Part shown: positions 9,304 to 17,326 of the stretch, piece by piece
Layout: every line of letters begins with the position of its first letter
How positions within the stretch are numbered: the stretch's first letter is position 1
Assembly (NCBI RefSeq): GCF_021502575.1
Contig: NZ_JAKFGN010000001.1
Span: 496,001 to 560,000 of the forward strand
DNA length: 64,000 bases
Reading direction: 5' to 3'
Origin: Bradyrhizobium sp. G127
GTDB lineage: Bacteria; Pseudomonadota; Alphaproteobacteria; Rhizobiales; Xanthobacteraceae
The notes under the pieces: generated by a model
Told to the model about the DNA's origin: nothing
What the model saw: the letters and a program-made list of their open reading frames with translations, nothing else
The model's database searches: none
Program-made: the position numbers and the translations under genes

Positions 9304-9576
9304 TCAGATCTTGTTGCCCGGATCGGACACGACGCCGCGCGCCACCAGCCGGTTCCAGATGAACAGGACGACCAGGGCACCGATGGTTGCGGTGATGAAG
9401 CCCGCACCCTGGTTCGCATCATAGTGACCGATGGCCTGGCCGATGAAGGTCGCGAGAAAAGCACCGGCAATTCCGAGGACGATGGTCAGGATGAAACCTG
9501 TCGGATTATTCGGGCCGGGGGACAGCAGCCGGGCAACGAAGCCCGCGATCAGTCCGACAAAGAGCACGTAAAGCAT
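9304..9576 (-). CDS. GlsB/YeaQ/YmgE-family stress-response membrane protein
   Basis: This 90-residue protein has three hydrophobic segments with many glycines: LYVLFVGLIAGFVARLL, ILTIVLGIAGAFLATFIG, and ITATIGALVVLFIW. This is the transglycosylase-associated (YeaQ/YmgE) pattern; paralogues are linked to envelope and acid stress. It converges on the SDR gene. A GC-rich inverted repeat (TGAACCGG / CCGGTTCA at 9283-9306) spans its stop codon. The start ATG is followed at once by the first membrane segment, so the start is well placed. Confidence 0.92.
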   Translation of the reverse strand: MLYVLFVGLIAGFVARLLSPGPNNPTGFILTIVLGIAGAFLATFIGQAIGHYDANQGAGFITATIGALVVLFIWNRLVARGVVSDPGNKI

Positions 9577-9659
9577 TGCCGATATCCTCTATGAATGAAA
9601 TCTCGAATGGCCGTACGTGGTGCGGAAAATCTAGCCCCCACGTTCGCCCGTCGCGTCGA

Positions 9660-10271
9660 TCAAAGCCAGCGTGAGGCTTCGCGTTCGGTCGGCAGCCGCC
9701 CGTCGGGCGTGAGTTGATTGACCACATCGGGCAACTGTTTGGCGAGAGCCGAAAGCAACTCATCGCGCGACAGGCCCGTTTGCGACGTCAGCGCATTGAT
9801 ATCCTCCGCGCCGAGTGCGCCGGCGAGATCGTTCGGTGAAATCGGCTTATTGGGGCCAGTGCCGACCCACGAATTCGCCGTCTCGGTGTGACCGCTTTCC
9901 TGAAACTGCTTGAGCAGATCGTTGAGTCCGCCGCTGAGCGCGCCGCCGGCCGCGCCGCCTGCAAGCAATCCGCCGAGCGCGCCACCCAGCGGGCCCTTCA
10001 TCAGGTCGCCAAGTCCGCCGCCGAGCAAACCACCGAGGCCGCCGCCGTCCGTGCTTGCTGTTGTCGTGCCGGGCAATTGCTGCGGGGGCGGAGCGGAGGG
10101 TGAATTACCGGCCGGGCTCGTCTTGCCGCCGCCGAGATGCTTGACCGCCTTGTAGGCAAGAAGGGCGAGGATGGCCATGGTCATCGGCGACATGCCGCCG
10201 CTGTCCTTGCTTGGCTCGCTCGGTCCGCGCGGGCCGTTCTGCATACCGTTGAGAATGTCGAGCAAACCCAT
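9660..10271 (-). CDS. YidB-family (DUF937) protein
   Basis: The 203-residue protein starts GLLDILNGMQNG and has a Gly-rich central tract (GLGGLLGGGLGDLMKGPLGG). Its C-terminal half contains NSWVGTGPNKPISPNDLAGA and LSRDELLSALAKQLPDVV, the diagnostic YidB/DUF937 signature. The family's biochemical role is not established. The protein is probably cytoplasmic because no signal peptide is visible. Confidence 0.9.
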   Translation of the reverse strand: MGLLDILNGMQNGPRGPSEPSKDSGGMSPMTMAILALLAYKAVKHLGGGKTSPAGNSPSAPPPQQLPGTTTASTDGGGLGGLLGGGLGDLMKGPLGGALGGLLAGGAAGGALSGGLNDLLKQFQESGHTETANSWVGTGPNKPISPNDLAGALGAEDINALTSQTGLSRDELLSALAKQLPDVVNQLTPDGRLPTEREASRWL

Positions 10272-10402
10272 GGTCGTCTCCTGTCGTCGCTTCAGCCCCG
10301 GACGAAGACTAGTTGCTGGCCATGACGGTTACAAGGCAGGATGGGTTCAAGCGGAGCCGCTTGTCCCGCGAGAGCGGGCGGGAACCGCAACAGCGTGCTG
10401 CG

Positions 10403-10810
10403 CTACGCGTATGATGAGATTTCGATCAGGCTTCCGTCCGGATCGCGGCAATAGACAGAGAGAATCGTTCCTCTCGCGCCCTGCCGTTCACAGGGACCTT
10501 CTTCTATTGCGACGCCGCAACTCTTGAGGTGATCGACAACCTCTTGCGGTGACGCCTTGGTTAGAAAGCAAAGATCGTCGCTGCCCGCGGCCTCGTGGTC
10601 CGCCGTGAACCATTTGTCCTTGCTGGTCGAGACCGGACGCAGGTTGATTTTCTGATCGCCGAACAGCATGGCAATGCGCTTCGGCTCGCCCTGGCCGGGG
10701 TCGAAGTCGCTCCGCTTCATGCCGAGTACGCTTGCGTACCAGACGGCGGATTTCTCGGCATCGGTGACGTTCACCACGAGATGATCGAGGGCATTGATTT
10801 CAACGGGCAT
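10403..10810 (-). CDS. VOC-family protein (glyoxalase/bleomycin-resistance fold)
   Basis: This 135-residue single VOC protein starts EINALDHLVVNVTDAEKSAVWY and ends GTILSVYCRDPDGSLIEISS. Candidate metal ligands are His10 near the N-terminus and the Glu of LIEIS. The family includes glyoxalase I, dioxygenases and virulence or antibiotic-binding proteins. Nothing in its neighbourhood identifies the substrate. Family call is firm. Confidence 0.88.
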   Translation of the reverse strand: MPVEINALDHLVVNVTDAEKSAVWYASVLGMKRSDFDPGQGEPKRIAMLFGDQKINLRPVSTSKDKWFTADHEAAGSDDLCFLTKASPQEVVDHLKSCGVAIEEGPCERQGARGTILSVYCRDPDGSLIEISSYA

Positions 10811-10860
10811 GGGATGTCCTGCGCAACTTTAGAAAATTGAGAACAATCATCCGGTGAATG

Positions 10861-10883
10861 AAAAAGGAGGGCGATTGCCCTCC
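10861..10883 (-). terminator. Rho-independent terminator for the frameshifted small secreted-protein gene
   Basis: On the minus strand GGAGGGC and GCCCTCC form a 7-bp stem around AATC, followed by TTTTT. It begins 10 bases after the TAG at 10893. The intact terminator supports the view that the upstream frame down to that stop was the original gene. Confidence 0.9.
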
Positions 10884-10892
10884 CTTGCTATC

Positions 10893-11175
10893 CTACCAGT
10901 GCCGGCCGCGCCAGCCGCCGCCATAGCCCCAGCCGCGTCCGTAGTAACGCGGTCCACCATAGAAACGCGGCCCTCCATAGTAACCATATGCTCTATAATA
11001 ATTCGGACGCCACCAGCACCGTCCCCAGGGATTGCAGACCCAGCGGGACGTGTTCCACATTCTTCATGGTATCCGCGGTCGCAGGCAAGCCATTCGGCAT
11101 CGCCGATGCGCCGCCGGCAGAAAGTGCGGCGCTTCCGAACGCAGCCAGACCGATGACCGCAAGTTTGAGTTTCAT
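10893..11175 (-). pseudogene. Frameshifted gene for a small secreted Trp/Tyr/Gly-rich protein
   Basis: The ATG at 11175 starts a good signal peptide, KLKLAVIGLAAFGSAALSAG, and MPNGLPATADTMKNVEH. That frame then runs into VPLGLQSLG and stops early at 10993 (60 residues). One frame over, the sequence reads RWVCNPWGRCWWRPNYY, then AYGYYGGPRFYGGPRYYGRG, and ends GGGWRGRHW at 10893. That composition is typical of small secreted proteins in Bradyrhizobium relatives. A single-base change near 11045-11055 would join the two. It is either a real loss of function or a sequencing error. The upstream start region is also duplicated. Confidence 0.75.
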
Positions 11176-11208
11176 GTTCTCCTCCCTATGCATGTTCTCC
11201 TCCCTATG
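11173..11208 (-). repeat. 18-bp tandem duplication of a ribosome-binding site and start codon
   Basis: CATGTTCTCCTCCCTATG occurs twice in a row at 11173-11190 and 11191-11208. On the coding strand each copy reads CATAGGGAGGAGAACATG, a strong GGGAGGAG site and ATG. The duplication keeps the frame, so translation can start at either ATG (11193 or 11175). Confidence 0.95.
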
Positions 11209-11344
11209 ATTGAATCACGAAACGCAATTGAGAGTAAAAAGTTGCTCTTAAATGTGGCCTCGCGAAATCGGCCGTAGTTTTAATGTCGATGAATGGGTGT
11301 TCATCGAACTCTGCGTGCTGTCGATCTTTAACGAAGGTTCAAAG

Positions 11345-11767
11345 ATGAAAATCCTTTCCCTCATCGCTGTCTTCGCCTGGGGTCTGCTGACGCCTGCCAT
11401 CGCAGCGGACTATGCAAGTCAGATCAGCGCGTATCGGCGCGCCCACGGGCTTTCATCGGTTCAGATCGACAGCCGCCTGAACGCCGTCGCTCTCCGGCAG
11501 GCGCAAGCCATGGCATCCAGCGGAACGGTCAGTCATACGGCGGGCGGCAGCTTTACCTCGCGTGTGGCGGGGCTGCGCAAGTCGAAGGCGGCTGAGAATA
11601 TCGCAGCCGGCTTTACGAGCTTTAAGGAAACTCTCAAGCAATGGGAAAACAGCGCGGGCCATCGCGAAAATCTTTTGATGCCCGGCGCGCGCAAGGTCGG
11701 CGTTGCATCCGTCGCCAATCCAGCGTCGCCCTATCGCATGTTCTGGGCGATGGTGATCACGGATTAG
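11345..11767 (+). CDS. Secreted CAP-domain (SCP/PR-1-like) protein
   Basis: This 140-residue protein has a signal peptide ending TPAIAADY. The CAP fold follows: ISAYRRAHGLSSVQID, LRQAQAMASSGTVSHT, SKAAENIAAGF and WENSAGHRENLL. These match the usual NxxR.xHGL, A..hA..M, H, AENI and W..S.gHr.nll blocks. The His and Glu of the CAP cavity are present (SHTA, AENI). ATG 11345 is preceded by AAGGTTCAAAG. Bacterial CAP proteins are extracellular; enzymatic activity is unproven. The gene end overlaps the 3' end of the convergent Sel1-repeat gene by 11 bases. Confidence 0.9.
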   Translation: MKILSLIAVFAWGLLTPAIAADYASQISAYRRAHGLSSVQIDSRLNAVALRQAQAMASSGTVSHTAGGSFTSRVAGLRKSKAAENIAAGFTSFKETLKQWENSAGHRENLLMPGARKVGVASVANPASPYRMFWAMVITD

Positions 11768-12620
11768 CTGCGCGCGCCTGCGCGAGGGCCGCGATCTCAC
11801 GGAGCCGTAACTCGGGATGCTGCATTAGCGCGGCTGCGATGTCGCCGCACATCTCGACGGGCGTCGTCGCAACTGCAAGACGAAGCAACGGAACAGCTTC
11901 GTCCACCAGGCCGCGATCGAGCAGCAATTGGCCGTAACGGTATTGGCCGCGAAAGTCACCTTCGTCGGCGGAACGGCGATACAACCGGACCGCTTCCGCC
12001 ATATCCTGCTTGCATCCCCAACCGTGTTCGTAGCAACGCCCGAGCATGTTGAGCGATTTCATGTGGCCCTGGGCCACGGCCCTGGTGAAAAGCTCGAACG
12101 CTGTATCCGGATCGCGCCCGACGTCTTTGCCGTCGAGCAGCCGGCATCCGAGATTGTACTGAGCCCAGTCGTAGGATTTCTCCGCAGCGGCGCGATAACA
12201 CTCCACGGCCTTCGCGTAATCGACCGGCGTGCCCCATCCGAGATCATGACAGCGGCCGAGCATGTTGACCGCATCGGGACGCTTGCTCAGCGCGGCGATG
12301 CCGAACCACCGGAACGCCGCTTCGGGATCGCGTTTGGTGCCGTAGCCGTCGAGTTGCATCTGCGCCCAGTGAAGCTGAGCGTCGGTGTTGCCGTAAGTGG
12401 CCGCCGCTTGCACCCAGCGCGCCGCCTCGGCAGGGCTTTTGGTGAGCGCGGCTTTCCACCCCTCGTCGCTAAGATTCTGAAGCTGACTGAGATAAACCGG
12501 TTCGCGGGCTGCTTGCTTCTGCCGTCGTTTGCCGAAAAGACGGAAAGGAATGAAACGCCGCAACGAGAGCCTGGACACAATATAATACCTGCTGGGGACG
12601 TCGATTTCGACGATTGTCAT
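11757..12620 (-). CDS. Sel1-like repeat protein
   Basis: The protein consists of at least five Sel1/TPR units with the pattern A...LG..Y..G.G...D...A...Y..AA. Examples are NMLGRCHDLGWGTPVDYAKA, ECYRAAAEKSYDWAQYNLG and MLGRCYEHGWGCKQDMAEA. Sel1 arrays are protein-interaction scaffolds. The N-terminal 45 residues are basic (RFIPFRLFGKRRQKQ) with no clear signal peptide. I chose ATG 12620; an in-frame start at 12692 adds 24 residues of poor composition. It stands alone between convergent and divergent neighbours, so its partner is unknown. Confidence 0.88.
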   Translation of the reverse strand: MTIVEIDVPSRYYIVSRLSLRRFIPFRLFGKRRQKQAAREPVYLSQLQNLSDEGWKAALTKSPAEAARWVQAAATYGNTDAQLHWAQMQLDGYGTKRDPEAAFRWFGIAALSKRPDAVNMLGRCHDLGWGTPVDYAKAVECYRAAAEKSYDWAQYNLGCRLLDGKDVGRDPDTAFELFTRAVAQGHMKSLNMLGRCYEHGWGCKQDMAEAVRLYRRSADEGDFRGQYRYGQLLLDRGLVDEAVPLLRLAVATTPVEMCGDIAAALMQHPELRLREIAALAQARAANP

Positions 12621-12737
12621 AGCAGTATAGCGCGGGCGCCCGCGCTGCGGCAATGAACTGGCACGGGTGGCGCGATTACCGGACTTTATCATAATCTGCT
12701 AGGTGACTGGGCAACGACGTGACGAAAGAACCGGCCG

Positions 12738-13859
12738 ATGAATGCGCCTCTCGCCAAATTGCAGCAGATCCCTGCATCCATTGCATCGGTTGCCGATTAC
12801 GAATCCCTCGCGCGCGACCGTGTGAGCGAGCAGGCCTGGGCCTATGTGGCGGGCGGCGCTGCGGATGAATGGACGCTGCATGAGAACTGCGCGGCGTTTC
12901 AACGCCTCTCGCTGCGCGCCAGTGTGTTGTGCGATCTGAGCGGCGGCAACACCCGGCTGTCGCTGTTCGGCCAGACGTTTGCCTCGCCGATCTTTCTCGC
13001 ACCCATCGCCTACCAGAAACTGGTTCATCCCGATGGTGAACTGGCAACAGCTCTTGCTTCGGCTGCGGCGCAGGCCTGCATGATCGTAAGCACGCTCGCG
13101 AGCACGTCGCTTGAGGAGATCGCGCAGCGGGCTGCGGCACCGCTCTGGTTTCAGCTCTACTTCCAGCCCGACCGTGAATTCACCCGCGACCTTGTGCAGC
13201 GCGCGGAAGCCGCCGGTTATCGCGCGCTCGTAGTGACGGTGGATGCGCCGGTCAACGGCATCCGCAATCGCGAGCAGCGCGCCGGATTTAGCCTGCCGGC
13301 CGGAGTAAAGGCGGTCAATCTGCGCGGCATGCGCCTGCCCTCTCAACACGCTGGCAGGGCCGGCGAAGGAATATTGCTCGGCGGGCCGCTGCTGGCGTCG
13401 GCGCCAACTTGGAAAGACATCGCGTGGCTGAGGTCGCTGACCAGCCTTCCGATCCTGATCAAGGGCATCATGACCGCAGAGGATGCACGGCGTGCGGTTG
13501 CGGAGATGATGGACGGCATCGTCGTGTCCAACCATGGGGGCCGCACCCTCGATACACAGCCGTCCACAATCGATGTTCTGCCAGAAATCGTCGACGCGGT
13601 CGCGGGACATGCCCCCGTCCTGCTGGACAGCGGCATTCGCCGTGGCAGCGATATCTTCAAGGCCCTTGCTTCGGGCGCGGCGGCCGTGCTGGTTGGCAGA
13701 CCTTATATCCACGGCCTTGCGGCCGCTGGCGCCGTGGGGGTTGCGCACGTTCTGCATATCCTGCGCGCCGAACTCGAAGTCACCATGGCGCTGACAGGAT
13801 GCCGGGATCTGGCGGCCATCAACTCATCATGCATCCGCCCGACGTTACGCCCTTCCTGA
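12738..13859 (+). CDS. FMN-dependent alpha-hydroxy-acid oxidase/dehydrogenase
   Basis: This is a 373-residue TIM-barrel flavoprotein of the lactate/glycolate/mandelate oxidase family. The catalytic His and following Arg lie in VSNHGGRTLD. The FMN-phosphate loop is DSGIRRGSDIFKALASGA, followed by VLVGRPYIHGL. The N-terminal substrate segment WAYVAGGAADEWTL and the central VVTVDAPVNGIRNRE are canonical. It oxidises an L-2-hydroxy acid to the keto acid with oxygen or a quinone as acceptor. Lack of a long membrane insertion argues against a membrane lactate dehydrogenase. The specific hydroxy acid is unknown. Confidence 0.92.
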   Translation: MNAPLAKLQQIPASIASVADYESLARDRVSEQAWAYVAGGAADEWTLHENCAAFQRLSLRASVLCDLSGGNTRLSLFGQTFASPIFLAPIAYQKLVHPDGELATALASAAAQACMIVSTLASTSLEEIAQRAAAPLWFQLYFQPDREFTRDLVQRAEAAGYRALVVTVDAPVNGIRNREQRAGFSLPAGVKAVNLRGMRLPSQHAGRAGEGILLGGPLLASAPTWKDIAWLRSLTSLPILIKGIMTAEDARRAVAEMMDGIVVSNHGGRTLDTQPSTIDVLPEIVDAVAGHAPVLLDSGIRRGSDIFKALASGAAAVLVGRPYIHGLAAAGAVGVAHVLHILRAELEVTMALTGCRDLAAINSSCIRPTLRPS

Positions 13860-13981
13860 TGTGTTTCTTTATTTGTGAGGGCCGCTTACTACGCGGCGGG
13901 GTAGCGGCGGCATGCGCTCTCTGGTATGGAAGTGCGGAATCTCTCATCGCCTCGCCGATATTCGCGGCAAGGCATGCGACC

Positions 13982-14058
<77 letters not shown>

Positions 14059-14379
14059 GCCTTTCAACTCTAGAAACCCCTGCGAATTGGGCGTTTATCG
14101 ACTTTCTCCATTTGTTCGCGCACCGATTTTGGTGCCAGTTCGTCGATTCCGCCTGGTTCGAGCAGTACGTGTGATTACAAGCAGTTACACAGGGTACCGT
14201 CTGCTCCATGCAACACGGATGCAACACGAGGAGGTCGGCTGCCGCCTGACGCGGACGACCGCCGCGAAGTAAAATAACGCGCCTGTAGACGAGGCTTGGT
14301 GGCGCTCGGTGAGACTCAAAACTTGCGCATCCGATGGTCCTGAGCGAGCATCTCGCGGGGATATGTCTGGGGGAGTGGA
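14059..14379. other. Gene-free stretch between tRNA-Arg and the hxs operon (possible attL side)
   Basis: No convincing gene is present. It contains GATTTTGGTGCCAGTTCGTC soon after the tRNA and a short direct repeat GATGCAACACG-type (14211-14230). Both are compatible with decayed integrase arm sites. The sequence GGGGGAGTGGA just before 14380 is the ribosome-binding site of the next gene. Confidence 0.4.
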
Positions 14380-14691
14380 GTGACCGCAAACGCTGGCGAC
14401 GACGCTGTTGCGTTCCGAGTTGAGTTCGATGCGCGCGTCCACTCGGAGCAGGCCCTGTTGCGGGCTTGTTACTCTCTCGACCATCTCTGTGTTTTCAAAA
14501 TCGAAAACCAAAATGACCGTCGCTTCGTCTATTGTTCGCCTCGACGCGGGGTCGAAGGCATTGAGCCTTTACTTCGTTCGGCCGTGATCGATTTTTCAGT
14601 GCGTGAGAGCGTGGAAGCCAGAACGGGAGATCTACGTAATCTGATTTGGCGAACTGCGTTCGCCGAAGCCCGCGGGAGCGATACGAAATGA
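14380..14691 (+). CDS. hxsD: His-Xaa-Ser system protein HxsD
   Basis: This is a 103-residue small protein heading the operon. It starts at GTG 14380 behind GGGGGAG. It contains VHSEQALLRACYSLDHLCVF and IDFSVRESVEARTGDLRNLI, in keeping with HxsD, the small partner always found with HxsB and HxsC. Its stop overlaps the next ATG as ATGA (14688-14691), showing translational coupling. HxsD has no established biochemical role; a substrate-presentation role for the radical SAM enzymes is inference. The family call rests mainly on size, position and the company of unmistakable hxsB, hxsC and hxsA. Confidence 0.82.
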   Translation: MTANAGDDAVAFRVEFDARVHSEQALLRACYSLDHLCVFKIENQNDRRFVYCSPRRGVEGIEPLLRSAVIDFSVRESVEARTGDLRNLIWRTAFAEARGSDTK

Positions 14692-16151
14692 GCGAGCTTG
14701 CCAATTCGCTCGAGGCTTACCAACTAATGCCTTTTCGATTCCGGCGCCTCGAACGGACTCCGGATACCGTTCTAGTGACATCAGAAGCTGGTGAGCACGC
14801 CTTCCTCGAAGAAAGCTCTTTCAATCAGCTTGTGAATTTGAAGCCGTTAAACCTTGGGATAGCCGACGACCTCGACGCCCGACAAATTCTCTGTAGGGAT
14901 GACCGCTCGCTTGCGGTGAGGCTCCTTGCCACAAAGCTAAGGACGCGCAAATCTTTCTTGCGGCACGGGCCATCCTTGCACATTTTTGTCGTCACACTGT
15001 CTTGCGATCATTCGTGCGCTTATTGCCAGGTTTCGCGCCGCATTGGCAGCGCCGAGATGCCTGAAGGTGTCGCAGTTGCCGCTGTGGAGCGGATGTTCGA
15101 ATCCCCGTCACCTGATCTCACTGTTGAATTTCAGGGCGGTGAGCCGCTGCTTGCATTTGATCGAATATCCCAGATCGTCAGACTCATCGAAGCCCGCAAC
15201 GTTGATGGAAGGAGGCGTATTCGGTACACACTTACTTCCACGCTACATCACCTCGACGAGCGCGCGCTTCAGTTTCTGCAGCACTACAATTTTCACGTAT
15301 CGACATCGCTCGACGGCCCGGCCAATCTGCACAATGGAAACCGGCCGTTGCCAACGCGAGATTCGCACACAAGAACTCTCGAAGGTATCGCAAAGGCGAG
15401 GGCCGCTCTTGGCATCGATGGCGTTGCGGCGCTGACGACTTTAACGAAGGCATCCCTGGAACAACCTGAAGCGATTGTTGACGAGTATGTTCGTCTAGGA
15501 TTTCGCTCTGTCTTTCTGCGGCCGCTCAGTCCATTCGGTTTCGTAGCGCGCGCCGCGCGACGAATGGAGTACGGTACATCAGCCTTTCTCACATTCTACG
15601 AGCGCGCCTTGGGCCATATTCTCGATCTAAATGCGAGGGGCGTTGAAATCGAGGAGGTATACACGGCCATTCTGCTAAAGAGCATCTTCACCTCATATTC
15701 AACTGGCTATGTCGATCTGCGTTCTCCGGTCGGCGCAGGTTTCGGTACGCTTGTCTATAATTATGATGGTGATGTTTACGCCTCCGACGAGGGGCGGATG
15801 CTGGCGGAGATGGGTGATAAATCCCTGCGGATGGGTAGCGTTCAAGATTTCTATCGCGACCTGATAGATTCCGATGCGATGCATCTTCTCGCAGCCAGCG
15901 GCCTTGCAGAGTCGCTTCCCGGTTGCGCGGATTGTGCTTTCGTCCACTACTGCGGCCCCGATCCGGCAAGGTCGCTTTCGTCGGCGGGAGAGCCTGCGGG
16001 ACACCGTGCCTGGAGCGATCATTGCGGACGTCACACCGGCATTTTTGAGCTCCTCTTTGGCATTGTGCGCAAAGCAAATCCCGCCACCATGCGAACCTTC
16101 GACCGTTGGGTGCACGGAAGTCCGGGTGTGGACCGCGCGGAGTGCGCCTAA
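14688..16151 (+). CDS. hxsB: His-Xaa-Ser system radical SAM maturase HxsB
   Basis: This is a 487-residue radical S-adenosylmethionine enzyme. The cluster motif is C106-x3-C110-x2-C113 (LSCDHSCAYC). It is followed by VEFQGGEPLLAFD, the SAM-binding GGEP motif. The C-terminal GCADCAFVHYCGPDP and later Cys/His residues (WSDHCGRHTG) form a SPASM-like auxiliary cluster region. Such enzymes install post-translational changes on peptides; here the likely target is the HxS repeat of HxsA. The ATG at 14688 is set by ATGA overlap with hxsD. The gene ends in TAATG overlap with hxsC. Confidence 0.92.
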   Translation: MSELANSLEAYQLMPFRFRRLERTPDTVLVTSEAGEHAFLEESSFNQLVNLKPLNLGIADDLDARQILCRDDRSLAVRLLATKLRTRKSFLRHGPSLHIFVVTLSCDHSCAYCQVSRRIGSAEMPEGVAVAAVERMFESPSPDLTVEFQGGEPLLAFDRISQIVRLIEARNVDGRRRIRYTLTSTLHHLDERALQFLQHYNFHVSTSLDGPANLHNGNRPLPTRDSHTRTLEGIAKARAALGIDGVAALTTLTKASLEQPEAIVDEYVRLGFRSVFLRPLSPFGFVARAARRMEYGTSAFLTFYERALGHILDLNARGVEIEEVYTAILLKSIFTSYSTGYVDLRSPVGAGFGTLVYNYDGDVYASDEGRMLAEMGDKSLRMGSVQDFYRDLIDSDAMHLLAASGLAESLPGCADCAFVHYCGPDPARSLSSAGEPAGHRAWSDHCGRHTGIFELLFGIVRKANPATMRTFDRWVHGSPGVDRAECA

Positions 16152-17326
16152 TGTCGCTGGCGCTACATCTACGGGGCAAAATTTGTGGTCCGTTGCAACC
16201 AGGCCTCTACAAAGTGCTTAATGCCCGCGAGGCGATCGAATTGCGGGTGCCGTTGGAACGCGTCCTTATCGATTTTCGCTCAGGCTGCGATGTTGAAGCT
16301 GAGGCACTGAGGTCCATAGGCGTCGGCGGCGCGCTTCGCGAGTCGGAAGTTACGGGATTTCCGCTACCGTTTCTTCAATCACTTTCTATCGCCGCCGCAG
16401 TGAATGTCGGTGACGTAATCAGGCTTCAGCCGAGTGGGAAGATCAATGTCCTCTTCCGCAGGGGCGCAAACGCCAATACTCTTTTCCTAACGGAGAACTG
16501 CAATAGCCTCTGTGTGATGTGCAGCCAGCCGCCTCGTGAAGTCGATGACTCCTGGCGAGTGGATGAGATCCTCGATCTTCTCCCGTTAATTGACCATGAT
16601 CTCGATACCCTCGGTCTGACAGGAGGCGAACCAACATTGCTCGGCGGGCGCCTTGTCGAATTGCTTGAGGCAGGAATGAGATCGCTCCCCACGACTACTT
16701 TCCATATTCTTACGAACGGGAGGCGTTTTCTGGATCGGGAATTCGCCGCAGCGTTCGATAAGCTCAGGGGCAGGGTCACTTGGGCCGTGCCGCTCTATGC
16801 AGATAATGCTCGTCTACACGACGAGGTGGTTGGTTCAAAAGGAGCATTCTCTGAGACAATGCATGGCCTGCATAATCTCGCGGAATATGGCCACAGCATT
16901 GAACTACGGACAGTCCTGCACGGGATGACGCTCCCGCGAATAACGCAGCTTTGTGAGTTCATCAGTCGCAATCTTCCGTTTGTACAACATGTGGCGTTGA
17001 TGGGCATGGAGCCAATGGGTCTAGCCCGCACAAATGCACCTAGGCTTCGGTACGATCCAGAGCGATTGGGCCCCACGATCCTTGCAGGAACAAGTCGGCT
17101 GCACCAAGCGGGACTGCGGGTGTCCCTTTATAACATCCCGCTTTGTATGTTGGATCCTGTCCTTCGGCCGTTCGCTAAGAAGAGCATTTCTGACTGGAAA
17201 AACGAATTTGCGGCCGCTTGTGAAGATTGTGCACTCAAGGACGATTGTTGCGGATTTTTTCGATCGGCAGATCAAGAATGGCGGCGCCGCGTCGCGCATC
17301 CGCAACTGGCTACGGCGGCGGCATGA
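16151..17326 (+). CDS. hxsC: His-Xaa-Ser system radical SAM maturase HxsC
   Basis: This is the second radical SAM enzyme of the operon, 391 residues. The iron-sulfur motif is C117-x3-C121-x2-C124 (ENCNSLCVMCSQPPRE), followed by LGLTGGEPTLLGG. A C-terminal Cys group, ACEDCALKDDCCGFF, could hold an auxiliary cluster. The first 100 residues are a family-specific N-terminal domain. The start overlaps the hxsB stop by one base and the stop overlaps the hxsA start as ATGA, so the three proteins are made in a fixed ratio. It probably acts with HxsB on HxsA; the chemistry is not known. Confidence 0.92.
   Translation: MSLALHLRGKICGPLQPGLYKVLNAREAIELRVPLERVLIDFRSGCDVEAEALRSIGVGGALRESEVTGFPLPFLQSLSIAAAVNVGDVIRLQPSGKINVLFRRGANANTLFLTENCNSLCVMCSQPPREVDDSWRVDEILDLLPLIDHDLDTLGLTGGEPTLLGGRLVELLEAGMRSLPTTTFHILTNGRRFLDREFAAAFDKLRGRVTWAVPLYADNARLHDEVVGSKGAFSETMHGLHNLAEYGHSIELRTVLHGMTLPRITQLCEFISRNLPFVQHVALMGMEPMGLARTNAPRLRYDPERLGPTILAGTSRLHQAGLRVSLYNIPLCMLDPVLRPFAKKSISDWKNEFAAACEDCALKDDCCGFFRSADQEWRRRVAHPQLATAAA

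Noticed and set aside
9283-9306. TGAACCGG/CCGGTTCA hairpin as a terminator
   Set aside because: It overlaps a stop codon and lacks a T-run on either strand; a weak bidirectional stop is possible but not supported.
12699-13757. Minus-strand frame across the hydroxy-acid oxidase gene
   Set aside because: The plus strand carries all FMN-enzyme motifs; the opposite frame is Arg-rich and has no domain.
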